From: Ascaphus truei
Taxonomy: Eukaryota; Chordata; Amphibia; Anura; Ascaphidae
Direction of reading: 5' to 3'
Length of the DNA stretch: 64,000 nt
NCBI GenBank assembly: GCA_036426205.1
Contig: WSYH01000664.1
Location: forward strand, 1-64,000
The notes beneath the pieces are model-generated. The model was not told the DNA's origin. It did not search any database and was given only the letters and a program-made list of their open reading frames with translations. Below are positions 1-10,604 of this stretch, one piece after another (positions within the stretch are counted from its first letter, which is position 1; each line of letters starts with the position of its first letter). Both the position numbers and the translations under genes were made by a program.

Positions 1-475
1 TCTACCCCAGAAACCAAAAGCTCCAAGCGTGGCCCTCAAATATGGCCAGTCTATCCTGTCGAAAGCCTTTACGGCATCTAGGCTTATCGTCATCACCCGT
101 ATCTTTTTAGAGTTAGTTATTTCAATTAGATTAATAATACGTCGGTCTTGTCAGCTGCTTGTCTATCCTGAAAGAATACCACCTGACCGGGATAATCAGC
201 CTAGACAGGATATGACTCAATCTGTTGGCCAGCATTTTAGAGAACATTTTAATGTCCGAATTGATTAAAGAGATCGGCCTATAACTCTTACAATTGGTTG
301 GGTCTTTACCCTGTTTATAAATCAATGAGATAGACGCTTGGACCATCTAACTCAGGAATGAAGCTCCTGCTAACACTGCATTGAACATACAAAGAATATG
401 GGGGGCTAGTTGTTTGGTAATTTTTTTGTAATATAAATTTGAGAACCATCAGGGCCCAGGACTTTGGAGGGAAAA
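1..475 (-). pseudogene. L1/Tx1-type LINE reverse transcriptase fragment
   Basis: Read on the minus strand this encodes the fingers and first palm part of a LINE reverse transcriptase. Visible pieces in order are PGPDG near 460, then [20 protein letters not shown] and [10 protein letters not shown] near 200-330, and SLDAVKAFDRIDW near 30-110, the palm motif A with its catalytic Asp. The spacing and the YRPISL / KAFDRIDW wording are those of the L1/Tx1 group. The frame is broken at least twice (near 340 and 130-190), so it is a dead copy. The catalytic YADD region and 3' end would lie before position 1. On the 5' side similarity stops near 475, where another repeat family begins. Clade assignment is from motif style only. 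Confidence 0.75.
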
Positions 476-519
476 TTAATGTTTTTTTTAAATAAAAATG
501 TTAATACTTGTGTAGATGA

Positions 520-2560
520 GCAGGGGGTCTCTGGAGCAGAACCGCGTTGATTTGAGGTGCAGGGACCCCTGCTTACCGAAATACAGTCCCCGTTATGGGG
601 TGCCGGTTTTTCCTATGTATATTATTCCCATGGTCACGTGACGCAGGACATTTAAATGCATAGGAGATACCGGCACCATATAACGAGGCCTGTATATCAG
701 GAAGCAGGGGGTTCCGTGACCTAAAATCAACACGGTTCTACTCGGAGGTCCCCTGATCACACACTAGTATTAAAATGTATATTAAAACAAATGCTACCCA
801 CAATATACATTAAAAACACAACAACACTAATATCCACCTTCTCTACCCCATACAATTGATACCAGAGGCTGTGGGTGTCTAGGGGTCCTCATGTGGTCCC
901 TGCCGGTGTCTGTGGGCCCTGGGGTGGTCCCCGAGTGTGTCTGGGGGCCCTCAGGTGGTCCCTACTGGCCACAGGACCAAACCTATGGCAAATTGTTTTT
1001 GCAATACTTTGAAATAAATACACCCCCCCCCCAACATATACAGTACAGTAATGAGCAAAATAACTAGATTGCATTAGCCGGAGATTGCAGATACAATGGG
1101 ATTCGAAGGGCGAAGACTTCTAAAGGTAAGTAAATATTGAACGTACGTAAATTTCTTTTTTCAGGGTTTTTCATTGTGTTTATTTATTTTTATGTTTGTG
1201 ATTGCCCATTGACTGATACTGTATTAATCTGTTCCCCTTTAGGGTACAGATAAATACAGTGACAGACAATACATTTTATGGCAAATGCTTGTTTTGAATT
1301 GATTGTATTTTTTATATTTGTTTTTATTATTTGGATTCAATTGTTTGGATTTTGGGTGGAATGTTTTTAGTACATTTTAGGATTGTTAGCGTATTAAATT
1401 ATTTGTTTTGTTGGCTAGTGTTTAAAATGAATTAATTGTTTTGTTGGTTAATGCTTTTATTTATTAAATAGATTGGTTGGCCTGTGCTTTTATGTATTTA
1501 ATTGGTTGGCTAGTGCTTTTATTTATTTATTTAATTGGGGTGTTTAGGTGCTTGGGTTTATCTTTTATTATTGTGTTTTTTTGGCCTTCATGCTTTTTTT
1601 ATTAGTGGGACTGCTATAATGGCTTATCTTGCCCATATTATATGGGTATAATATACCACTATGCCAATCAATGAGTACAGGGTGGGTATAGTGGTCCCGG
1701 GGTGGGTGGTTAGGCCTCCCGGGTGGGTGTTTAGGCCTCCCGGGTGGGTAGCGGGAGAGGGTGGGTTAACCCCTCTTAATTACTCTAGCGGTTATTAACC
1801 GCTAAGGTGATTAAGGGGTTAGGGGCAATTAGATTGTATTTTTGTATGTATTCTTGCTGCATCGGAGGACATAGATCTGAAGTATGCTGACGAGGATGCC
1901 CTTCATGATGGCAGGGCTAAGTAGAAAGATTTATTTACTTTATTTGTGCTGGCTGGCTAATATCTTATTTTATGATGGGCAAATGAGCTATTCTCCATAT
2001 CTGGATAATAGTTATTTTGCTCATTACTGTACTGTATGTGTTGGAGGGGGAGGAGGGGGGTGTATTTGTTTCAATGTATTGCAAAAAAAAATTGCCACAG
2101 GATTAGAACCGCAGGCCAGCAAGGAACCAAGGGCCCCGAAACACCCACGGGGACCTCCCAAGGACCCCCGGATACCTGCATGGACCACCCGAGGACCCCC
2201 AGACACCAACAGGGACAACCTGAAGACCCACAGACACCTGCAGGAACCACCCGAGTGCCCACAAACACCTGCGGGGCCACCTGAGGACACCCGGTCCCCC
2301 ATGACTTCTGGTATCAATCATGTGGGGTAGAGGAGGCGGGTATTAGTATTTATTGTGGGTAGCGGTAGTGGGTGAATGGGGTATTTGCCCTTGTTGTGTA
2401 GTGGGAGGGGTTAACCCCTTCATTGCCTTAGCGGTTAGCCGCTAAGGTAATGAAGTTTACTGTAAAAGCATTTTTATTACATGGGATTCATGCCGGGAGT
2501 CTCCAGTGCTGATATTAATGAATATCAACTCTGGAGACACCCGTCATCTATCCGATGCAG
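520..2560. repeat. Composite dispersed repeat, cluster A
   Basis: A patchwork of modules that recurs near 36-40, 45.4 and 60.3-62.6 kb. Modules seen here: an inverted segment at about 520-757 with CAGGGGGTCTC near one end and GAGGTCCCCTG at the other; a module with GGATAATAG followed by ATTACTGTACTGT (about 2000-2036, inverted copy near 1035-1065); GGGTGGGT-rich stretches near 1680-1770; and a palindrome with TAGCGGTTA/TAACCGCTA arms at 1766-1821 and 2411-2455. Open frames here (for example 1884-2330) are not conserved between clusters and I do not regard them as genes. The family is not one I can name. Confidence 0.6.
2149..2300. repeat. 30-bp GC-rich minisatellite
   Basis: About five degenerate units of roughly 30 bp, each starting like GGACCACCCGAGGACCCCCA and ending in GACACCTGCA. 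Because 30 is a multiple of three, several frames stay open on both strands, which explains the overlapping proline- and glycine-rich reading frames here. A related but more degenerate GC-rich stretch is at about 885-965, and another in cluster D near 60640-61040. Confidence 0.65.
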
Positions 2561-3469
2561 AAAAAAAAGCATTTTTATTTCTGTCCTGTGTTGCCATCTC
2601 TCAGCAGCTTCTCACCAGCATGGCGAGTTTCTCCTAAAATGCTCATGCCAAGAAAAGTTGGTGTGAGGATTTTGGGAGAAACTTTCCATTCTAGATCCGC
2701 GATATGCCTAGATAACCTAGTCGCGGCTATTAGAATTGCACAAGTTTCAGAACCTGCCGATAAGTGGCTTATCGCCACTCACCCAGCGATTTTTTTATGA
2801 CAGCTGAAATTTTTGGTGATTCATGCTTTTATCACCGATTTATTGAGGCTTACTGAATAGCAGTGGCATTTTGGCCGATAAGTGCTCGATAAGAGGCTTA
2901 TCGACGCTTATAGCATAGGCCCCATAGTATTTCCAAATGTTAACAACCTTAGGCCAGGTGTCCAGTTGCTGCGGCGCATGCTATGGCATGCACGCCACAC
3001 ACCATAGCACTGCCCTTTTTGGGGCAGGCCCCAGTCACTATGTGTGTGTGGGCGAGCAAAGCGCGTTGACATGTCCGCTGGCAGGGAAGACAAGAATTTT
3101 GTCATTCCTTGCCAAAACGTGATCACATGGTCGGCGGGCAGCCAATGGAAGGGCAGATAGTGTGGACCATTTGGTGAGCAAGTATTGTAGACCATCATGT
3201 CCGCGACCTCCCGCCTCCATCATGGCCGTGCACCCCACGCATCCCATCGCTCCACAATAGACCGCAGATCGCAGCTTTTACCTGTGCATGTGCCGCCAAG
3301 CCGCCAGACATGCGCGCAGCAGTGAGCACAGGAGCCGTAGCCTTAGACCTCATCCAGGGTGATGCAGAGTGGGCGCTCGCGCACGGCGCTTAGCTGCTTG
3401 CATTGGCAAGCAAATTTGATTATGATACTCGTTGATGCGTCACGGGAGAGTTTCACCCAATGAGGTGAA

Positions 3470-4023
3470 GTAGAACAGATGTGATGCATCCAAATTGGAT
3501 AGAAATCCTCCACAGTATGTATAATTGATCAGGATGACAATAGAAAGTCCATGAATAATATGGCAATTATCTGGTACGGGCTAAGTGTCTAGTGGGGTCC
3601 ACTTGACCTCCACAGCTTAAACACCATATAAACCCTGCCAAGTAACCAATATATAATTAACAGTAGCACTGGTGTCCATATATATATATGTTGGGGCACT
3701 GCGGCTTTTTACCTTAGTGCTTGCAGGACTTCTAGACATCCAGGGCGTGCATTCCATCCAGGTAAGTAGACAACAAGAGGAAGGGTGATGATGAGTAGCA
3801 TAGCCACGGTATTCCAACTCCCAATAGGACCGGAAAATATTGAACAAAAGTACACACTCCAATATGGCAATAGGTCAGGTTTAATGCAGGATGGTGCAGC
3901 AACAGGACAACACGAACGCACCTACGCATTTCCTGCATTAAACCTGACCTATTGCCATATTGGAGTGTGTACTTTTGTTCAATATTTTCCGGAGTTGGAA
4001 TACCGTGGCTGTGCTACTCATCA
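3470..4023. mobile_element. Fold-back insertion flanked by a 17-bp direct repeat
   Basis: The same 17 bases, TCACCCAATGAGGTGAA, occur at 3453-3469 and 4024-4040, as expected for a target-site duplication around a 554-bp insertion. The insertion holds a near-perfect inverted repeat: arms at about 3783-3891 and 3931-4030, loop about 39 bases, with one arm carrying about 10 extra bases. No protein is encoded; open frames here simply mirror the two arms. The surrounding GC-rich repeat (about 2945-3452 and 4041-4185) appears to be the interrupted host. A 17-bp duplication is longer than DNA transposons usually make and suggests retroposition, but that is inference. Confidence 0.6.
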
Positions 4024-4887
4024 TCACCCAATGAGGTGAACCAGCTCCGTGATGTCATGGCCACGCCCCCGAACACACTCCTCCGCGTGCAACTAGCTGG
4101 CCATAAATCGTCTGGCCCAGCAGAGCGCGTGACGTCACCTCGCACGAGCACCAGCGTGCTCGCTCCCTGCCAGGCCACAGCCTTAGGCATCACATCCCTT
4201 GCTATTGACAATATCATTGTTTTGTTCCCTCTTTTCTCTATGCAGTGTGGGAAATACAAAAAAAACACAATCTAAAATAGATAGTGTAGGAACCTGCTGG
4301 AAGGGTCTACCTAGACTTGATTGCAGGTTTAATGTTGTGGCCAAAAGATTGAACTAAATGACCAATCCCACTACTATTTAATCAGCAAGTCCAAGCACAC
4401 ACATTTAAAAGCAGTATTCATTGAGAGATTTATACCAGCCAGGAGAAAGGTGGTGATGCCCTTAGCTGTATTAATAAGTTTGGGAAATATATATACTTTA
4501 TGTTACACTTCACGTTTTCATTTCTCCCCCCCCCCCCTTTTTTTTAAGAGGACTTTATTTTCTTTAAAAAAAAAAAAAAAAACAGTTTTAAATAGTTAAA
4601 GAGACTGACATTAGTTAGTTAATACCTAAAAGTGGTGTTAATCCCATTCAGATCTTCAAATATACGTTTTGACGGAGAAAGATGCATGTTTTATTGGTCA
4701 AAAGCTCTCCCCTGGCTTATAGGGCTATTGGCCATTACTATAGAAAGGGAAGTTGTTAAGTCTGGTGGGGGAGTGGGTGTTGGGGTTAAGTGCCTGGGGA
4801 AGGAGGTTAGCCTCCCATGTAATGTTAAAACCTTTTATACCATAGCTGGTATACAGCTATTATATGCAATGAGTAAGTAGTTGGGTA

Positions 4888-5218
4888 CACGCAAACCCCG
4901 GTTTAAGGACACTCACTTTAAGTACACTCGCGAGTAAGGACATATCGCCCAATAGGCAAACGGCAGCTCATGCATGCGCCTGTCAGCACGTCCTGAACAT
5001 CAATACTGGCTCCCTACCTGTACCAAAGCTGTGCGCAAGCGGGGAGACTATAGAGCCTGTTACAAATGCGTTATTTACATCAGTTATGCACGTATATGAC
5101 GATTGCAGTACAGTACATGCATCAATAAGTGGAAAAAGGTAGTGCTTCACTTTAAGTACATTTTCGCTTTACATACATGCTACGGTCCCATTGCGTACGT
5201 TAATGCGGGGTATGCCTG
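4888..5218 (+). mobile_element. TA-flanked MITE, pogo/Tigger-like, copy 1
   Basis: A 331-bp element bounded by TA. The right end reads GGGGTATGCCTGTA and the decayed left end TACACGCAAACCCCGG. The copy at 24793-25118 has the clean left end TACAGGCATACCCCGG. The inside (CACTCACTTTAAGTACACTC, GCGCAAGCGGGGAGACTATAG, AAGTGGAAAAAGG) matches the second copy almost throughout. Ends beginning CAGGCATACC with a TA target resemble the pogo/Tigger branch of Tc1/mariner. It encodes no protein and is non-autonomous. Confidence 0.75.
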
Positions 5219-5221
5219 TAC

Positions 5222-7470
5222 AGGGTTTTAAGCCCTGTTTTGGGTATTTCTTACCCTATATAGAATACATGGAACAGGACTTGGCTATTTTGTCCATATT
5301 TTGTTTTTCAAAAACACAGCTGAAGATGACTCTTCAGAATATATAGAAAATGGGCCTAAGGGACTTATTCTGTATCCACCAAAGCAGCTAATTGGGTACA
5401 GTAGTTTTTGAGTGACTTTAATCCAACCGTCCGCTTTGGCAGTTATATAATAAGCCCCAAGTAAGTCATTTTGAACATGTGTGATGATCTCTGCATCAAT
5501 TGTTTCCCATCCGCATTGCACCCACTTTGCAGCACAGAAACGTTTCATATACAGACCTCTGGGTACAGAATGTCTTTAAATAGCAGTTAATTTACGATAA
5601 ATAAGGTGCACTCTACAACATGTAGTATTACTTTCTTCGAATGGCTCGCATTCGGTATATGCATGGCATTATAGTAGCTTTTGCTGGGCAGCTGAAGTTA
5701 TCGTTTGTAGACACTGTGTCAGCGGTAATTTGACAAAGAGCAGGGAAAGGGAGATGGCTTGTATTTATGTACACACAGGTGGTCCTTCAAAGAAATGGTT
5801 TGTGATATTGTCTACATTCTGCAAGAAAATCTCCCAGCAGAGTAGTTTGGATGAAACTCAGAATGCAGCATGTCAAGAAGATGTGATATTATTACTTTCT
5901 GGATCACTTTGTACTTCCTGATGTCAATTTTCTACATCTCACTTTTCACTCTGAGCAGTTTGCCTTTCATTATTTCTTTTGTCTAAGTGTTACATGAGAT
6001 CTACAGTGTGTGGGAGCTTTGTTCTTTAACACTTTCTTTGCTGGCAAAGTTATATTTGTACGCAACAGCACTAAATTATTGTCCTGGACACTCGTCCAAT
6101 AAAGTAAAAGACTTCAAGCACAGTAGGTATTTATTATGGATGTTTAGACTTATGTTCTTTTAGGATTTATAATTATGTCATAGTATTTCTCTTCTATTTT
6201 TACATGTCTAATTGGATCTGTTCTCAATAGATCACAGATTTGATTGTTCGTTATTTACACAAAGTATTCGATGATATTCTATTTATTCTGGCAGCTTTCA
6301 GAGCTATATTCTCTAGAAACGTACAGCAGCAACTTTCTGCTCACCGATCATTAACACAAATCCACAACTGTGACATATTGCACTTAAATTAAAGGTGTGG
6401 GTCATTTCTTATGTAACCCACTTGATAGGACAATTATGTATGTGTGCGGTCCTCTGGCTGTGTTCCTCTCTGGGGTGTACAAGAATGATGATGATAATTA
6501 CCTAAATCATATCTATTGGAATTCCAACAGGTCTCTCTTCACTCTCCCTCCTCCTGACTGACTGTCTGACCCCTTCTCCTTATATGTGGGGTTCTGCACA
6601 TTTCCCAACATGTAGGAGGTTTCTGATTGGTTGAGAAAAGATATACCCAAACTAACTAATGTGTGTGTCTTAATCTCATTTGATGTCTTAGAATTCCTAG
6701 TAATGCCTATTCCAGCATGTACTGTAATATACTGTTGGACAGGTCAAACGGTTTCCCAGGGTTTGATCTCTGCTAAGGAATGTGCATCAGTTTCCCCTGG
6801 GGTCTAAATGTTAATTACAAAACACAAGGGGTGTTTGAAGTTCTGGGAAACAAACAGAAGACTGGTTATACGAAGGGTGTGGAATAAACAATCTTTGTTT
6901 GTCTATTGATCTCACTCCTTGCATATTAATGTGTTAAAGGTGTAGCTAATCAAATATACTATCATTCATATCTACATCAAATATAGTTTTTGAATTGAGT
7001 CCTGCATAAGCAATCCTCTTGGGTAACACCTATCAAAACCCCAGTGGTCTTGAAAAAATTCATAGTGCAGACAGAGCACATCACGATTCATCTACTGTAT
7101 AGAGTCAACGTCTAAAGAAAGACCAGCCAGAGTACAAATAGAATAACAGGTGTACTCTCCATGACCCAGACGGGAGATCAGGCCACGTACTGTAGGTGGG
7201 AATTATAAGTATATGACATTACATGCTCTTGTATTGATTGGGGCATAGAGAGGATCAATTGTTCGTTTAGAAATGTCATGTTACATGCGCTTATTGTTAA
7301 TATATATGTATATGTATCCAATAAGATTAATGGGACATCAATGTTTTCAGCAGGGAGAGAGTGTAATCTCCATGATTTGAAACAGCAATGTATGCATCCT
7401 GTCCTCTGGCTGTGGTCCTCTCTGGTGTGTGCCGTTGGGAATTAGCCAATGCCAGAGCAGTAGGCAGCAG
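5222..7470. other. No gene recognised
   Basis: AT-rich sequence with no frame showing a known domain. A short phrase (CCTCTGGCTGTG followed by TCCTCTCTGG) occurs near 6447 and again near 7402, so part of it is probably old repeat. I cannot tell whether it is intron or intergenic DNA. Confidence 0.4.
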
Positions 7471-7477
7471 AACTACA

Positions 7478-8096
7478 ACAGGATATATAAATTGGAAATA
7501 CATATGTGCATATAATCAAATATAGATGTACCCAATACAAATGTTAAAATAAGAAGAAAAAAATATATACATGACAAATATGTATTGTTTAATTAATTTC
7601 ATAGATCTGTTTGTTTAGATATTGATTGGCATGTTTATTTATGCAGTAATTGAAGTTTATCTGTATTTTAAGATGATTTCAATGAAGTTTACTAGTGAAG
7701 ATCGCTATAAGGTAAGCTGTATATACCAAATTTCTATTTTCTTTAGCTAGCATTTACATTGTTATGCAATGGAGCTTTATAAGATTTTTTTTATTTAATT
7801 AAGGGAAAAAATCCACATAACATTTTTATGGATATATCTTCTAGATTTTCCCTACAATTTGGTACAGGCAGATATTCTATCAGTAACTTGATTTGTTATA
7901 CATAGAATAATTCTTCTTTGATTCTGCATAAATAAACATGCCAATGAATCTATAAACAACCAGATCTATGGATTTAATTAATTAAACAATACATTTTTGT
8001 CATGTATAATTTTTATGTTTTCTTATTTTAACATTTATATTGGGTCCATCTATATTTGTTTATATTCCCATATGTATTTCCAATTTATATATCCTG
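7478..8096. mobile_element. Fold-back element with ~170-bp arms
   Basis: Arms at about 7478-7646 and 7924-8096 are reverse complements: the left begins AGGATATATAAATTGGAAAT and the right ends with its complement, ATTTCCAATTTATATATCCT. The inner edges pair through TTTATTTATGCAG / CTGCATAAATAAA. The loop is about 277 bp. No protein is encoded. I could not define a target duplication. Confidence 0.7.
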
Positions 8097-8429
8097 CCTT
8101 TCTGCCTGTAAAGCCATTATTAAAGTCAATTGCAGAGTAGTGATAGACAGGGCTATATAAGGAAAACAAAACAAGGACTTACCATACAAACCCCTGAGGA
8201 AGAAGGAACACCCTTCGAAACGCATAGGGTTGCCGGGGGACCAGTTTCAGGAGTGCAGTGAATCACCGGAAGTGACGCAGGATGCCTGCTGGAACAGCAG
8301 GAGTTGCAGTCAATGGAGTGATTTCAAGCACTTATAGTCGGTTCCCTTGTTAGAGTACTCATTCCATCTATATGAGTGCAAACCTGTTTTTTACATAAAG
8401 GTTGGACTTTTTAAAAAGAAACGCTTTGG

Positions 8430-8590
8430 AACTTTAATACAGATAAATGTAAGGTTATGCATTTGGGATGCAAGATTAAAAAGGCGACTTACAAATTAAA
8501 TGGGGATAAATTGGGGGAATCCTTGATGGAGGAGGATTTAGGAGTGCTTGTAGACAGCAAGCTTAGCAATAGTGCCCAAAGTCATGCAGT
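8430..8590 (+). pseudogene. CR1-type LINE RT fragment, cut at a TA
   Basis: The forward frame reads FNTDKCKVMHLGCK followed by EEDLGVLVDSKLSNSAQ, the conserved segment of CR1-type reverse transcriptases just after the YADD palm. Similarity stops exactly at the TA of GCAGTA (8590-8591), where CAGTAAAGCCGCGG begins. CR1 continues at this point with an alanine-rich helix that is absent here, and I did not find the continuation further right. This break is the main evidence for a DNA-transposon left end at 8592. Confidence 0.75.
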
Positions 8591-8984
8591 ACAGTAAAGC
8601 CGCGGCCTCTTTTATTCTAACACTTCACCGATATTGTCCGGTGACTTATTCCGAATGCCACGTGCTTCGCCGCGTTCGTGCGGCGTTCATGCCGTATTCA
8701 TGTTGCAATCATGCCGGCGTCACCCGCGCTTGATCTGAGAATGTTTTGGATTTAATTGGTTGCAATTCTTCACGTATCCGCCAGGTGGCAGATATTCATG
8801 AATTGTAATGCGCATGCGCTTCAGTAATGTGTCGACTTGCAGGTGTTTCAAAAATACCACAGTTATCGTTTGTGAATTGACATTGGTACTGAAGAATTGA
8901 CATTGGTACTGAAGAAGTTATACAACATTGTATCTATTTAGGCGTTTCATATTAAAAACTAAATGCAAAGTGTGTGGTGTTCTA

Positions 8985-9640
8985 TTCCATTGTCCAGAGA
9001 GGTCCAAAGATGAGAACACCACTGCAGTCCGTGTTCAAAAAGCCCAACATAACGTATGCTTATTTAATATGGTCAGCAATTAGTTCAGCAGATGATAAGA
9101 AGCCACAGTTGGTCAAATTTATCAATATTTTATCGAAAATTATGACTTTTACAAATTTTTACCAGATGCTCTGGGGTGGAAGCGTGCGATAAGGAAAAAG
9201 TTATGTATCGATCCACATTTTTTTTCGTATTGCTCCTGCACCCGGAGTTATAGGAGGAGGGTATTGGTGTGTTGCCCCTGAATTTTCCAGTATCTTTGAT
9301 CATGGAGAGTTCAAAAGGCAAAAGATCATGGTAAAACCAACTAAAAATTGTCAGTCCCAGCACCGGCTTCCAATAACAGTCCGACCATCTGTGAAAACCT
9401 GCTGACCAGCAACCCTTGCTATCACCCCCCACCTGGATACCTGCAGCCTGAGCAGGATTTCACGTACAGATACCAGCAAGCTTGTATGTACCAAAGCGAT
9501 TTCCAGCTTCATCAGCTGTGAACTACAGGTGTAGCAGGCCCGCTGTCACCTGTCAACTACGTGTATAATCAAGACTACGGGACTGGCAGTGGCTCGGCGC
9601 CAACCGAATGGCAAAGTCTATGGTGGGTACAGCTGCCGTA
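8985..9640 (+). pseudogene. Forkhead (winged-helix) domain reading frame, broken
   Basis: Spread over three frames, the forward strand reads a forkhead domain in order: KKPNITYAYLIWSAISSADD (helix 1), then YFIENYDFYKFLPD, then LGWKRAIRKKLCIDPHFF (recognition helix), then GGGYWCVAPEFSSIF and DHGEFKRQK (wing 2). These match forkhead anchors KPPYSYxxLI, GWKNSIRHNLS, YWxxDP and FxxGxxRR. The His-Asn of IRHN is replaced by Lys-Lys. A tail with GYLQPEQDFTYRYQQ follows. Frame changes lie near 9122-9130, in the eight-T run at 9218-9225 and near 9385; an in-frame stop is at 9519-9521. The domain starts soon after an ATG, so the protein would be compact. It could be a transposon-borne DNA-binding protein or a decayed host Fox retrocopy; it matches no Fox class well. 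Confidence 0.6.
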
Positions 9641-10259
9641 TGTAATTATTTTTTTACCATATCAATATCAATGCACAGTAAAGCGATTCTCCTGTAATCA
9701 ATCGCTTTGCTTATGGTTATTTAGTTCTTGTAGTCACAATTCGCCAAAATGTAGTCCAGCAATATCATTGGCTGCGCAGCATCTCCAGTTAGGCGCATGC
9801 GCATTGGAACCTTGTTGAAACGCATACAGTATGCGTCTCATCACATCTAGGCGCATGCGTGTACTGTATGTGAACAAGAGATGCCCCCCGAGAAAATAAT
9901 TGTTGGGACTAACCAAGGGGACTGCGGGGACTGACTGTAGGAACTTCTTTAGGGGCCTGAATAGTTTGAACTAAGCATTACAGTAATACTTTTATTTTTC
10001 TTCCTCAGAAAAGAAACTTTGTCATCGGGCTGAGAACGACAAATGGAGGGATTTCGTTGGATAATATCGCTTTTTGTAACGATGCTTGCACACTGCTGAA
10101 TCTGAATCAATGCCATTTTTATTGATTAGGATAGAATAACTGAGCTTTTTTACATACCGTACTGCACTGTATAATAAACCCCAAAAATAAAAAGTATGCA
10201 TTTATTCTGTATTACAGTGCAGTATGTGTGTTATACTGTAATAATAATACAAATACTGA

Positions 10260-10545
10260 TAATGCGTTTTGATGTACTGTAATGCGCAGTAAGTAAAAAA
10301 ACATTAATGGTGTACTGTAATTAAAAACATACAGGTATATTTAAAAAAAAACAGCAATTTATTTTATTGGTGGGTGCAGTAAGTACAAATACATTAATGG
10401 TGTCCAATACAGTAAAAACTTTGACAGTATGAATACAATCTACAACAATCAACATTATTTTTATTGGTGGAGTACTGTAAGTAAAAAAAACATTAATGGT
10501 GTACTGTAATTAAAAACATACAGGTATATTTAAAAAACATATTAG
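10260..10545. repeat. Direct repeats of ~70 bp in AT-rich DNA
   Basis: A phrase built from AACATTAATGGTGTACTGTA and AAAAACATACAGGTATATTT occurs at about 10275-10350 and again at about 10470-10540, with a partial copy near 10375-10405. It lies just downstream of the minus-strand BEN-like gene. Function unknown. Confidence 0.6.
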
Positions 10546-10604
10546 CATACAATTTAAACAATGAACAAGTCAGAAATGAATCAATATTCTAACAGACGAA
10601 CCAA

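Noticed and set aside
1884..2330. 148-residue forward frame and overlapping proline/glycine-rich frames on both strands
   Set aside because: They run through a 30-bp tandem repeat that keeps many frames open at once, and are not conserved in the other copies of the composite repeat.
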